Assembly (NCBI GenBank): GCA_017524725.1
Contig: JAFXUZ010000100.1
Span: 55,335 to 119,334, forward strand
Direction of reading: 5' to 3'
Length of the DNA: 64,000 nucleotides
Source: Clostridia bacterium
GTDB lineage: Bacteria; Bacillota; Clostridia; Christensenellales; Aristaeellaceae
The notes under the pieces are model-generated. The model did not search any database and was not told the DNA's origin. It saw only the letters and a list, made by a program, of their open reading frames with translations. The stretch's first letter is position 1, and each line of letters starts with the position of its first letter. This document shows, in pieces, positions 35,735 to 43,779 of this stretch. Both the position numbers and the translations under genes were made by a program.

Positions 35735-36574
35735 TCATGGCTTTTTCTGTCTGCCGGCCAGATAAATATGCGTGCACGGCACCTCGTGGTGGATGAGTTC
35801 GGAAAGCCGGTAACGGGGAGAACCGATGATGACGTGGGTCCCCGTCAGGGCGCACCGCATGGCGTATTCCAGCTTGGCTCCGGCGCCGTTCGCACCGGAC
35901 CTGGAAGCGCCGTGACAATGCCCCTGCAATTCGGCAATGGTTTTTTTCAGCTCGTCGCCGCTTTCCGCAGTGACTTCCGGGATCAGAGTGGACGGGTCAG
36001 CGGGATCCAGCATAATACCGTCCACGCTGGTAAGGAGGATCAGCTTTTCAGAGTGCATCAGCTCCGATATCACGGCTGCGGTTTCATCGTTGTCGACACA
36101 TTCGACGATCTGGTCCTTCGGGCGCTTGTTGTGCAGGTCCATCAGTTCCATCTTGCGGTTCTCTTCGTCCGATATACAGTCATTATAGTTGATTACCGGA
36201 ATGGCATGCTGCTTGGCAGCACGGTCCAGGAGCTCCTGCAGGTGCTTTCTTTTTGCTGGATCGTTGAAATGGTTATGCTCCACAAGGACCTGCCGGAGGC
36301 TGTAGCGCGGATCAGTGAACCTGCGGTAGGTTTCCATCAGGATGGACTGGCCCTGGGCGGCGTAATCCGTTTTGCACATTTCCGCGTCCCCGTACAGTTC
36401 CTGCCCGGTGCGCTTGATATAGTCCACCCGTCCGATCTCGGTGGCACCGGAAGATACCAGGATCATCCCCGGACGCAATTGGGAGGCGAGGCGGGAAAAA
36501 ATATTGTAGTCGATATCGTTGTCTTCTTTCCTGATCAAGGCCATCGAGCCTATTTTAATAACAAGATCGATCAT
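35735..36574 (-). CDS. Amino-acid kinase family protein, glutamate 5-kinase-like
   Basis: The 279-residue protein has the amino-acid kinase fold: VIKIGSMAL at the N-terminus, ILVSSGATEIG, YAAQGQSILMETY, PVINYND and VECVDNDETAAVIS, in the same order as ProB. It lacks the PUA domain of long ProB forms. Key glutamate-binding and ATP-binding segments look preserved, but several ProB residues differ, and no proA gene is near, so a glutamate 5-kinase role is likely rather than proven; a uridylate-kinase-like role is an alternative. Its own promoter lies upstream. It is a single-gene unit. Confidence 0.75.
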   Translation of the reverse strand: MIDLVIKIGSMALIRKEDNDIDYNIFSRLASQLRPGMILVSSGATEIGRVDYIKRTGQELYGDAEMCKTDYAAQGQSILMETYRRFTDPRYSLRQVLVEHNHFNDPAKRKHLQELLDRAAKQHAIPVINYNDCISDEENRKMELMDLHNKRPKDQIVECVDNDETAAVISELMHSEKLILLTSVDGIMLDPADPSTLIPEVTAESGDELKKTIAELQGHCHGASRSGANGAGAKLEYAMRCALTGTHVIIGSPRYRLSELIHHEVPCTHIYLAGRQKKP

Positions 36575-36623
36575 AGCGTTCCTCTTTGAATGGATTATTG
36601 TCTGCCCCGAAAGGGTCTATCAG

Positions 36624-36653
36624 AGTATACCACACCATTTGGGAATATGTCCA
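36624..36653 (-). promoter_or_regulatory. Promoter of the kinase gene
   Basis: On the minus strand TGGACA (plus 36648-36653) and TATACT (plus 36624-36629) are 18 bases apart. The rest of the 36575-36931 gap holds this promoter, an A-rich stretch near 36780-36815 and the lysS promoter; no T-box is seen. Confidence 0.6.
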
Positions 36654-36837
36654 CGCTGCGGCGGGAAAGGACGGCGGAAATACAGGGTTTTTAATGTTAT
36701 CGCAGGCGTTCACATATCGTGACAGAGCCGCGGCGTGAAGACACGGGGGCTGAAAAACAGGAATAAGCGGGCGTATAAACACAAAAAAACAAACGCAAAA
36801 AACAAACGCAAAAATAGATTCATGAGGGATTCACGCA

Positions 36838-36866
36838 TTGTAATCTTTTTTACTTTAGTGTAAAAT
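36838..36866 (+). promoter_or_regulatory. Promoter of lysS
   Basis: TTGTAA at 36838-36843 and TAAAAT at 36861-36866 have a 17-base spacer, about 60 bases upstream of the start codon. Confidence 0.65.
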
Positions 36867-36931
36867 GGTTTGGATACGCACGGGAAACCTGCCGCGTCAT
36901 CGCATATTTCGCTTATGGAGGATGGATGCTT

Positions 36932-38962
36932 ATGTATTGGGCGGATAAACTGGCCGAAGAGGTGATCAGCCGGAACCCGAACAAGGAAGAATACGTCTGT
37001 GCCGCGGGGATCAGTCCTTCCGGTTCCATTCATATCGGTAATTTCAGGGATATCGCCACCAGCCTTTTTGTTGTCAAGGCTCTGCAAAGGAAAGGCAGGA
37101 AAGCACGGCTCCTTTTTTCATGGGACGAGTTTGACCGGATGAGGAAAGTGCCGGTCAATGTAGCCAAAGTGCGCGGAGATATGGAAAAATACATTGGCTG
37201 CCCCTATGTGGACGTACCCAACCCCTTTGATACGGACGACGAAAACTACGCCATGTACTTTGAGCACGAATTCGAAGCCTCCATCCGTAAATTCGGCATC
37301 GAGCTGGATTACCGCCATCAGGCTGAAAAATACCGCAGGGGCGATTACACCCGGCATATCCTGACGGCGCTGAGGAAAAGGGGGCAGATATTTGATATCC
37401 TCGATTCCTTCAGGACACAGGATGCCGTCGAGGGTGAAAAGGAAAGGTATTACCCCGTAAGCATCTACTGCCCGCAATGCGGCAGGGATACCACGACCAT
37501 CACTGCCCTGTCCGAAGACTGCACACAGGCGAAGTTTGAATGCAAATGCGGCTATCACGGCGATTTCGATTTTGTGCATGACCACAACTGCAAACTGGCC
37601 TGGAAGGTGGACTGGCCCATGCGCTGGATGGCTGAGGGCGTGGATTTTGAGCCCGGCGGAAAGGACCATGCAAGTCCCGGGGGGAGCTACGATACCAGCC
37701 GCCGGATCGCAAAGGAGATCTTCGGCATCGAAGCTCCGCTTTTCCAGGGGTATGAGTTCATTGGCATCAAAGGGACCACGGGGAAGATGTCCGGTTCCTC
37801 CGGACTGAACCTTACCCCGGAGTTCCTCCTGAACGTATACCAGCCTGAGGTGATCCTATGGCTTTACTCCAGATCCGAGCCCACAAAGGCGTTCGATTTC
37901 TGCTTTGACGACGGGATACTTCGGCAGTATTTTGAATTTGACAGGCAGTACAACGCGTACCGGGACGGTACTGCGGACGAATACACCCGTACGGTGATCG
38001 AAAACTGCCTGACCACAGATCGGGAGATCAGCACGGTATCGATGCCGCTGCTCGTTCAGTTGGGCTCCATCGTCGATTTCAACATTCCGATGATGGAAGT
38101 GATCTTTGAAAAGATCGGGACGCCTTATAAATATGAAGATTTCAGGGAAAGGCTCGGGCTGGCCCGCTACTGGCTGGAATATTGCGCTCCAGAGAATGCC
38201 AACAAGCTTCTTCCCCACAGGGCATGGGACGTGTACGAAACGCTGAGCGACGGGGAAAAGACGGAGATCGGACTGCTGCATGCATACCTGAAGGACAACG
38301 ATTATTCCATGGACGAACTGCAGACCCATCTGTATGATATCCCCAAATCCTCTTTCGAGGGTGAAGCGGACAAGAAGGCCCTGAAGGAAGCCCAGGGGAG
38401 GTTCTTCAAAAATGTTTACCGTCTCCTGATCGGCAAGGAGACCGGTCCCCGCCTGTACCTGTTCCTTTATGCCATCGAGAAGGAACGCTTCCTGGGACTT
38501 CTGGATTTTTCCTTCCCGATCACCGACGAAGAACTTGAAGCCGGCAGGGTGAACGAAACAGAAGAAGCTGTGCCTGAAACGGAAGAACCTGAACAGGACT
38601 GCAGGGAGGCGGATCCCTTCATACCGTTTGGGGAGGAGATCGATGCTGATACCTTCTTCAAAGCCGACCTCAGGGTATGTGAAGTATTGAAATGTCAGGA
38701 GATCCGCAAATCTCACAGCTGCTACAAGCTGACGCTGGACGACGGAAGCGGAGAGAAACGAACCATCGTTTCCAGCATCAAAAATGAATACAGCTGCGAA
38801 GAACTGGTCGGGAAGAAGATCATTGTGATTGTCAATCTGGCTCCCAGGAGGATCTCCGGGGTCACCAGCCAGGGGATGCTTCTGGCGGCGACCAACAATG
38901 CATGCGGCTGTAAGGTCCTTTTTGCAGACAGCCGGGTGCCGAACGGGACGAGACTGAAGTAA
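36932..38962 (+). CDS. lysS: Class I lysyl-tRNA synthetase with C-terminal tRNA-binding domain
   Basis: This is the archaeal-type class I LysRS, found in few bacteria. The catalytic part has SIHIGN (HIGH motif, near residues 32-37) and KMSGSSG (KMSKS motif, Lys285), with a cysteine pair region CPQC/CKCG between them. After about residue 570 comes an extra domain, FFKADLRV...SCYKLTLDDGSGEKRTIVSSI...RISGVTSQGMLLA, which is the OB-fold of Trbp111/MetRS C-termini. Ordinary class I LysRS ends near 500-530 residues; here the total is 676. An acidic linker (ETEEAVPETEEPEQD) joins the parts. I start at ATG 36932 (MYWADK), matching the family N-terminus; an ATG two codons earlier is closer to GGAGG and cannot be excluded. 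Confidence 0.95.
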   Translation: MYWADKLAEEVISRNPNKEEYVCAAGISPSGSIHIGNFRDIATSLFVVKALQRKGRKARLLFSWDEFDRMRKVPVNVAKVRGDMEKYIGCPYVDVPNPFDTDDENYAMYFEHEFEASIRKFGIELDYRHQAEKYRRGDYTRHILTALRKRGQIFDILDSFRTQDAVEGEKERYYPVSIYCPQCGRDTTTITALSEDCTQAKFECKCGYHGDFDFVHDHNCKLAWKVDWPMRWMAEGVDFEPGGKDHASPGGSYDTSRRIAKEIFGIEAPLFQGYEFIGIKGTTGKMSGSSGLNLTPEFLLNVYQPEVILWLYSRSEPTKAFDFCFDDGILRQYFEFDRQYNAYRDGTADEYTRTVIENCLTTDREISTVSMPLLVQLGSIVDFNIPMMEVIFEKIGTPYKYEDFRERLGLARYWLEYCAPENANKLLPHRAWDVYETLSDGEKTEIGLLHAYLKDNDYSMDELQTHLYDIPKSSFEGEADKKALKEAQGRFFKNVYRLLIGKETGPRLYLFLYAIEKERFLGLLDFSFPITDEELEAGRVNETEEAVPETEEPEQDCREADPFIPFGEEIDADTFFKADLRVCEVLKCQEIRKSHSCYKLTLDDGSGEKRTIVSSIKNEYSCEELVGKKIIVIVNLAPRRISGVTSQGMLLAATNNACGCKVLFADSRVPNGTRLK

Positions 38963-39096
38963 GGAACACTGGAAACCGGGAAAAGGGCTGTGACGGAAAA
39001 GGGCGATCCTCCGGCCGCAGCTCTTTTTCTGTGCTGCGGGAACAGATCCCGCTGCGCGAACGGGCTGTGAAACCTTTCCAGCGCTTTGCAGGCAGC

Positions 39097-39125
39097 AAAA
39101 CAGCCGCCCCGAAAAGGGACGGCTG
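39097..39125 (-). terminator. Terminator of the zinc-ribbon gene
   Basis: A stem with one mismatch (CAGCCGTCCC with GGGGCGGCTG, loop TTTTC) is followed on the minus strand by TTTTGC. Another inverted repeat (CCGCAGC 39015-39021 with GCTGCGG 39033-39039) lies nearer the lysS stop and may serve lysS. Confidence 0.6.
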
Positions 39126-39147
39126 TCGGTTTTGCCGGCCGAAAATA

Positions 39148-39957
39148 TTATCTGCGCCTGTCGGGACCGAGAGGGCCGCTGGGACCGGGGCCAAGGGGGC
39201 CGTTGCCGCCGCCCTTTTTGCCGCCGTTGGGATCGGCATGCAGGCCGTGGGAAATGGGCGTATTGGCTTTTGAGTTGGAATTGGAGGAAGGTGAGGAAGG
39301 CTTCAGCGGACCGATCGCGTTGCGCAGCGGTTCATCCCTGCGGGGGACCGCTATATTCGAGCGGTTGGGGAGCACCGGCGCCGGTTTCCTGATGTAATGG
39401 CGCTGATAGGCCAGGGGGTCGGTCCGGCGGTAGTTGGGCCGGAAGGTGTAGGAAAGGGGGCGGTTCCACTGGGTCAGCTTATTCAGCCGGTTGGCGACCG
39501 TCAGGGTGCCCAGCACAGACAGAACGCTGTTTAGGAAGGAACCGTTGTTGTTGTACACGGATGAAGAGGCATACTGGTTGATGTTTGTGTACCCGTCGGA
39601 ATTGATGACGCTGACGTCGATCCCGTATTCCGTAAGGGCCTGGGAAGCGTAAACGGCCTGCTGAAAAGTCAGGTTGCAGGCGATCTCCGCGGGAAGAGAA
39701 TCAAGGATGAGGTTTGCTTCCGCGGCGGAGTAGCCGAAGATATCCATCAGGAGCTCTCTGGCGTTGGCTTTGGAGCAGGTGTCGCGCCTGACCATGATGA
39801 TGCGGTAGTCTTTCCGGCTGGTATCGACGTTCGAGTATACAGGGGTATCGTAAATCGGGGCGGCATTGTAAACGGCGGCGGCGATCGGAGTGCCGCAGTT
39901 CTGGCAGAACTTGGAACCGACGAGCAGCTGCGTTCCGCAATTGGGACAATAAGACAT
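39148..39957 (-). CDS. Zinc-ribbon protein with an L7/L12-like middle domain
   Basis: The 269-residue protein starts with a double-CxxC zinc ribbon (YCPNCG...FCQNCG, residues 3-21). Residues about 50-120 (IIMVRRDTCSKANARELLMDIF...AEIACNLTFQQAVYASQALTEYGIDVSVI) follow the helix-strand pattern of the ribosomal L7/L12 C-terminal domain, known in some proteins as an adaptor fold; this is my inference. The end is a low-complexity tail rich in Ser, Gly, Pro and Asn (GPLGPGPSGPLGP). No membrane segment is seen. ATG 39957 follows AGGAGGG by six bases. It is divergent from the GntR gene with shared promoter bases. Function is unknown. Confidence 0.75.
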   Translation of the reverse strand: MSYCPNCGTQLLVGSKFCQNCGTPIAAAVYNAAPIYDTPVYSNVDTSRKDYRIIMVRRDTCSKANARELLMDIFGYSAAEANLILDSLPAEIACNLTFQQAVYASQALTEYGIDVSVINSDGYTNINQYASSSVYNNNGSFLNSVLSVLGTLTVANRLNKLTQWNRPLSYTFRPNYRRTDPLAYQRHYIRKPAPVLPNRSNIAVPRRDEPLRNAIGPLKPSSPSSNSNSKANTPISHGLHADPNGGKKGGGNGPLGPGPSGPLGPDRRR

Positions 39958-39980
39958 ATGTATCCCTCCTTTTATGTTAC

Positions 39981-40009
39981 AGTATAACACAAGGCAAGAT
40001 TCTTGACAA
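39981..40009 (-). promoter_or_regulatory. Promoter of the zinc-ribbon gene
   Basis: On the minus strand TTGTCA (plus 40004-40009) and TATACT (plus 39981-39986) are 17 bases apart. Its -35 box overlaps that of the divergent GntR promoter by five bases. Confidence 0.7.
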
Positions 40010-40031
40010 TCTGTTTTCCTGATTGTATCAT
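40003..40031 (+). promoter_or_regulatory. Promoter of the GntR gene
   Basis: TTGACA at 40003-40008 and TATCAT at 40026-40031 have a 17-base spacer. The predicted start point near 40038 excludes the ATG at 40034 as start codon and supports the GTG at 40061. Confidence 0.8.
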
Positions 40032-40060
40032 GGATGTACCCAGTAAAAGGAGGGAGTTAT

Positions 40061-40735
40061 GTGGAGGTCCATTTCAATGAAATGACCCAAAGCCGTCCGA
40101 TCAGGGAGATCGCGTACGAGCAGCTGAAGCATGCGATCATCACCGGTCAGATCTCCGCGGGTTCAAGGATCGTTGAGACTGCGTATGCCGAACAGCTTCA
40201 TATCAGTCGGACACCGCTCAGGGAAGCACTCCAGAAGCTAGAGCATGACGGCCTTGTGGAATATATCCCTCATCATGGCGTGATCGTCAAGGCTTTTACG
40301 ATCAGCGATATCGAAGAGATTTTTATTATCCGCAATTCGATGATGATGCTTCTGCTGCCGTCCATTGTCAAGAACGCAAAACCGGAAAAGATCGCCGAGC
40401 TGGATGAGATCCTGAAAGTCATGGATAAGGCGCTTGAACGGGACGATATCGAGGCCCTGGCCCTGTACAACAGAAAATTCCATCACGGGCTTGAGCATAT
40501 CTCGGATAAACACAGGATCCTGTTTGTGATCGACAGCCAGGAGGAGTATATCAACCGGTTTTCCGCGATTGCCATCGCCAGCATCTCCAGACGGAGCGTA
40601 TCCCACATGGAACACCACAGGATGCTGGAAATGCTCAAGGAAAAGGACCTTGAGGGTCTGAAGCTTTTGATGCAGCATCATCTTGAAGAGAGCAAGGATA
40701 CCTGCCTGAACGCAGTAAAAAACCGCGGATATTGA
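40061..40735 (+). CDS. GntR family transcription regulator with FCD domain
   Basis: The 224-residue protein has an N-terminal winged-helix (IREIAYEQLKHAIITGQISAGSRIVETAYAE..., residues about 10-80; SRTPLREALQKLEHDGLVE) and an FCD ligand-binding domain with the metal-coordinating histidines near HGLEH, MEHHRML and QHHLEESK. FCD regulators usually respond to organic acids or amino acids. The GTG start has GGAGGG six bases upstream. It probably controls the divergent zinc-ribbon gene, itself, or the following genes, since its promoter shares bases with the divergent one. The next gene is an Lrp-type regulator. Confidence 0.92.
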   Translation: MEVHFNEMTQSRPIREIAYEQLKHAIITGQISAGSRIVETAYAEQLHISRTPLREALQKLEHDGLVEYIPHHGVIVKAFTISDIEEIFIIRNSMMMLLLPSIVKNAKPEKIAELDEILKVMDKALERDDIEALALYNRKFHHGLEHISDKHRILFVIDSQEEYINRFSAIAIASISRRSVSHMEHHRMLEMLKEKDLEGLKLLMQHHLEESKDTCLNAVKNRGY

Positions 40736-40815
40736 AGTAATTCCCGTTTTTACCGGCGCCGGCATACCATGAGAGCCTTTTTGACAGATCAGACTCTCAA
40801 TATCAGGAGAAAAAC

Positions 40816-41307
40816 ATGGACAGTTTTAAAATGCAGATCCTCGGCATCCTGAAGGAAGACTGCAGGACGCCTTTGGAGACCATCGCCGTTATGACGGGAA
40901 AAAGCCTCGAAGAAGTTGCTGCGGCAATGGATGAAATGGAAGCGGAGAAAATCATCCTCCACTACCTTCCTGTGATCAACTGGGAAAAAACCGACCGCGA
41001 GCGTGTCGAGGCGATGATCGAGGTCAGCGTTACTCCCCAGCGGGATATGGGCTTTGACGCCGTAGCCAGGCGGATCTATCAGTTCGACGAGGTCAAGAGC
41101 CTGTACCTGATGAGTGGAAGCTATGATCTTCTTGTCCAGGTCGAGGCGGCAAATCTGAAGCAGCTGGCGTTTTTTGTAAGTGAAAAGCTGAGCCCCCTGG
41201 ATACGGTGACCGGCACCAGGTCCAGCTTTGTGCTCAAACGGTATAAACAGGACGGCGTTATTTTTGTCGGCGACACCGGAGACCAGAGAATGGCGGTGAG
41301 CCCTTGA
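40816..41307 (+). CDS. Lrp/AsnC family transcription regulator
   Basis: The 163-residue protein has an N-terminal helix-turn-helix (FKMQILGILKEDCRTPLETIAVMTGKSLEEV) and an AsnC-type ligand domain with YLMSGSYDLLVQVEA. It ends by overlapping the aminotransferase start by four bases (TTGA), so the two are translationally coupled and it probably controls this gene or senses its amino acid. A GAGAAAAAC-type ribosome site is weak but GGAG lies about 10 bases before the ATG. Confidence 0.9.
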   Translation: MDSFKMQILGILKEDCRTPLETIAVMTGKSLEEVAAAMDEMEAEKIILHYLPVINWEKTDRERVEAMIEVSVTPQRDMGFDAVARRIYQFDEVKSLYLMSGSYDLLVQVEAANLKQLAFFVSEKLSPLDTVTGTRSSFVLKRYKQDGVIFVGDTGDQRMAVSP

Positions 41308-42479
41308 ACAGCCGTTTCATAGCAGGGCATGTCAGGGATGTTCCGCCGAGCGGGATACGGCGTTTTTTTGATATCGCTTCCCTGATGAAGGATGCCATCT
41401 CTCTGGGTGTGGGTGAACCGGATTTTGTTACACCCTATCATATCCGTTCTGCGGCCATCGATTCGGTGATCGCGGGAGGGACTCAGTATACGGGCAACAA
41501 GGGCATGATCGAATTGCGCAGGGAGATCGCGTATTACCTGGGCGGCCGTTATTCCCTTTCATATGATCCGGAGCAGGAGATCATGGTCACAGTCGGGGCC
41601 AGTGAAGCCATCGACCTGGCGCTCAGGGTCTGCATCGAACCCGGGGACGAGGTCATCATTCCGGATCCGGGGTACGTCAGTTACGCGCCCTGCGTCGCTT
41701 TTTCTGGAGGAACGCCCGTACTGGTGCCCACCGTGATGGAGAACGACTTTCGACTGATGGCGGATGACCTGATGAAGGCGATAACCCCCAGGACCAAGGC
41801 GCTGGTATTTCCGTACCCCCATAATCCAACCGGGGCAGTGATGCCAAAAGAGGACCTGGAGGAGATCGCCTCTGTCTGCATCCGAAAAGACATTCTTGTC
41901 ATCAGCGATGAAATATACAGTGAACTGACTTACGCCGGAGAGCATACATCCATCGCGTCCCTTCCCGGCATGCGCGAGAGGACGGTCTATATCTCGGGTT
42001 TCAGCAAGGCATTTGCCATGACCGGCTGGCGCCTGGGATACGCCTGTGCGCCGAAGGAATTCCTGTATGAAATGAATAAAATCCACCAGTACGGGATCAT
42101 GTGTGCTCCCAGGCAATCCCAGGTAGCGGGCATAGAGGCCCTGAAGCGCGGCAGGGAAAACGGCTACGAGGATGTAGAGGTCATGCGTGACAGCTACGAC
42201 CGCAGGCGGAGGGTGATGCTGAAGGCGTTTGAGGACATGGGCCTCAGGTGTTTTGAACCCAGGGGCGCCTTTTACTGTTTTCCGTCCATTGTGTCCACCG
42301 GACTGGACTCCGAGACCTTCTGCCGCAGGCTTTTGGAGGAGGAAAAAGTGGTATGCGTTCCCGGTACCGCGTTTGGGAAGAGCGGGGAAGGGCATATTCG
42401 ATGCTGCTATGCGACGGATATCCATAAAATGACGGAAGCATTCGCGCGCATGAAGCGTTTTGTATCCGGATTGTCCTGA
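41304..42479 (+). CDS. PLP-dependent class I aminotransferase
   Basis: The 391-residue protein has VGEPDF near residue 38, YTGNKGMIELR, the PLP-contact segments VTVGASEAIDL, PHNPTG and SDEIYSELTY, the PLP lysine in SGFSKAFAMTGWRLGY and the Arg in GHIRCCYA. It belongs to the large group that includes aromatic, alanine and branched-chain aminotransferases; the substrate is not fixed. The start is TTG at 41304, overlapping the Lrp stop codon. The Lrp gene is its likely regulator. Confidence 0.92.
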   Translation: MNSRFIAGHVRDVPPSGIRRFFDIASLMKDAISLGVGEPDFVTPYHIRSAAIDSVIAGGTQYTGNKGMIELRREIAYYLGGRYSLSYDPEQEIMVTVGASEAIDLALRVCIEPGDEVIIPDPGYVSYAPCVAFSGGTPVLVPTVMENDFRLMADDLMKAITPRTKALVFPYPHNPTGAVMPKEDLEEIASVCIRKDILVISDEIYSELTYAGEHTSIASLPGMRERTVYISGFSKAFAMTGWRLGYACAPKEFLYEMNKIHQYGIMCAPRQSQVAGIEALKRGRENGYEDVEVMRDSYDRRRRVMLKAFEDMGLRCFEPRGAFYCFPSIVSTGLDSETFCRRLLEEEKVVCVPGTAFGKSGEGHIRCCYATDIHKMTEAFARMKRFVSGLS

Positions 42480-42555
42480 AGTGAGACCGGTTCCGTCAGG
42501 AAAGGCATTTCATGACAAGTCGCGAAGGAATACTAAAAAAGTGACGGAGGATGCA

Positions 42556-43755
42556 ATGAAAAAACTGATATCTGTTTTTCTTGCGCTTTTTTTCTGTTTT
42601 GCGGTCATGCCTGTATTTGCCGAAGAATTCGAAAGGGGCACGGACGGTGAGATAGAGGTCCCGTTTATTGAACCGATCTGGATGGATACCGACATCGGCA
42701 GCGCAGCCGATCATGAAGAGCCCGGGCAGGAGGAAGCGGCGCTGCCCGCTGCTTTTTCTTCAGGGGTCGTTACCTATGGTGAGGACGGAAGTATTTTTAT
42801 TACCATCACGGCGACCGGCGACGTCACCATCGGTCGGAATGTCAAGAGCAGCGGCAAATCGATTTTCCAGAAGGAACTGGAGAAACAGAACAACGATATC
42901 AATTTCATTTTCCGCAACGTCAGGGGGATCTTTGAAAACGACAGCCTGACCATCGTTAATTTTGAAGGCGTACTGGCGGAGAACTATTCGATCCCGCCGA
43001 GAAAACAGAACAACGATTTTCTGTTTCTTGCGCCGGTTTCCTATGCCTCTGTTTTGCCGGATAACGGTGTGGAGATGGCAGCCATCGAAAACAACCATAT
43101 CGGCGACTTTGGGGAGGACGGGACTCAGTCGACCCGGGACGCGCTGGATTCGGTGGGCATCCTGTGGGCGGATTCGACCCATTCGGCTTCTTATGAGATC
43201 GCCGGGATCAGGGTGATCGTTTTCGCTTACCAGACACTGAACCAGCCCTACACATCCGATGAATTGGCCGGTATGGTCAGGGAAGAGATCGCACGGGTGC
43301 GGGACGAATACGACCTGGTGATCGTCTATTATCACTGGGGAGACGAACTGGACTATGCGCCCAAGGATAACCAGGTGAGGCTGGGCCGGGCCACGGTCGA
43401 CGCTGGGGCCGACCTTGTGCTGGGCTCCCACAGTCACAGGATCAATCCCATTGAATGCTACCAGGGAAAATACATCGTTTACTCGCTTGCCAACTGCTCC
43501 TTTGCCGGCAACAATAAGCCCAGCGACATGTATACATTTATCTTCCAGAATCGTTTCCGCTTTAAGAACGGCAGGATACTGCAGAGTTCTTTCCGGATCA
43601 TTCCCTGCCGGATCTCTTCGCGAAGGGACTATAACGATTTTTGCATAACCCCCCTGACCGAACAGACCAATATCGATACTGTCATCAATACCATGAAGCA
43701 GGCTGGAAAAAAGCTGACATACGCCGTCGAAAGCTATCCGTTGGACTGGGAATGA
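42556..43755 (+). CDS. Exported CapA-family protein (poly-gamma-glutamate synthesis-like)
   Basis: The 399-residue protein has a signal peptide (about 1-22, ending VFA-EE) and the metallophosphatase-like CapA domain: TGDVTIGRN near 95, VNFEGVL, NNHIGDFG, HWGDELDY, LGSHSHRINPIE and YSLANCSF. The histidines and Asp/Asn residues of the metal site look intact. CapA proteins serve in polyglutamate synthesis, but most members in gut Clostridia stand alone without CapB or CapC, as here. ATG 42556 follows GGAGG by five bases. It follows the aminotransferase by 76 bases. Confidence 0.88.
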   Translation: MKKLISVFLALFFCFAVMPVFAEEFERGTDGEIEVPFIEPIWMDTDIGSAADHEEPGQEEAALPAAFSSGVVTYGEDGSIFITITATGDVTIGRNVKSSGKSIFQKELEKQNNDINFIFRNVRGIFENDSLTIVNFEGVLAENYSIPPRKQNNDFLFLAPVSYASVLPDNGVEMAAIENNHIGDFGEDGTQSTRDALDSVGILWADSTHSASYEIAGIRVIVFAYQTLNQPYTSDELAGMVREEIARVRDEYDLVIVYYHWGDELDYAPKDNQVRLGRATVDAGADLVLGSHSHRINPIECYQGKYIVYSLANCSFAGNNKPSDMYTFIFQNRFRFKNGRILQSSFRIIPCRISSRRDYNDFCITPLTEQTNIDTVINTMKQAGKKLTYAVESYPLDWE

Positions 43756-43779
43756 CCTGAAGGAAGGGGCGTACGTCAA

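Noticed and set aside
36575..36931. T-box before lysS
   Set aside because: The GGTGGxACCGCG core is absent and no terminator with T-run lies before the start; only promoters and A-rich sequence are seen.
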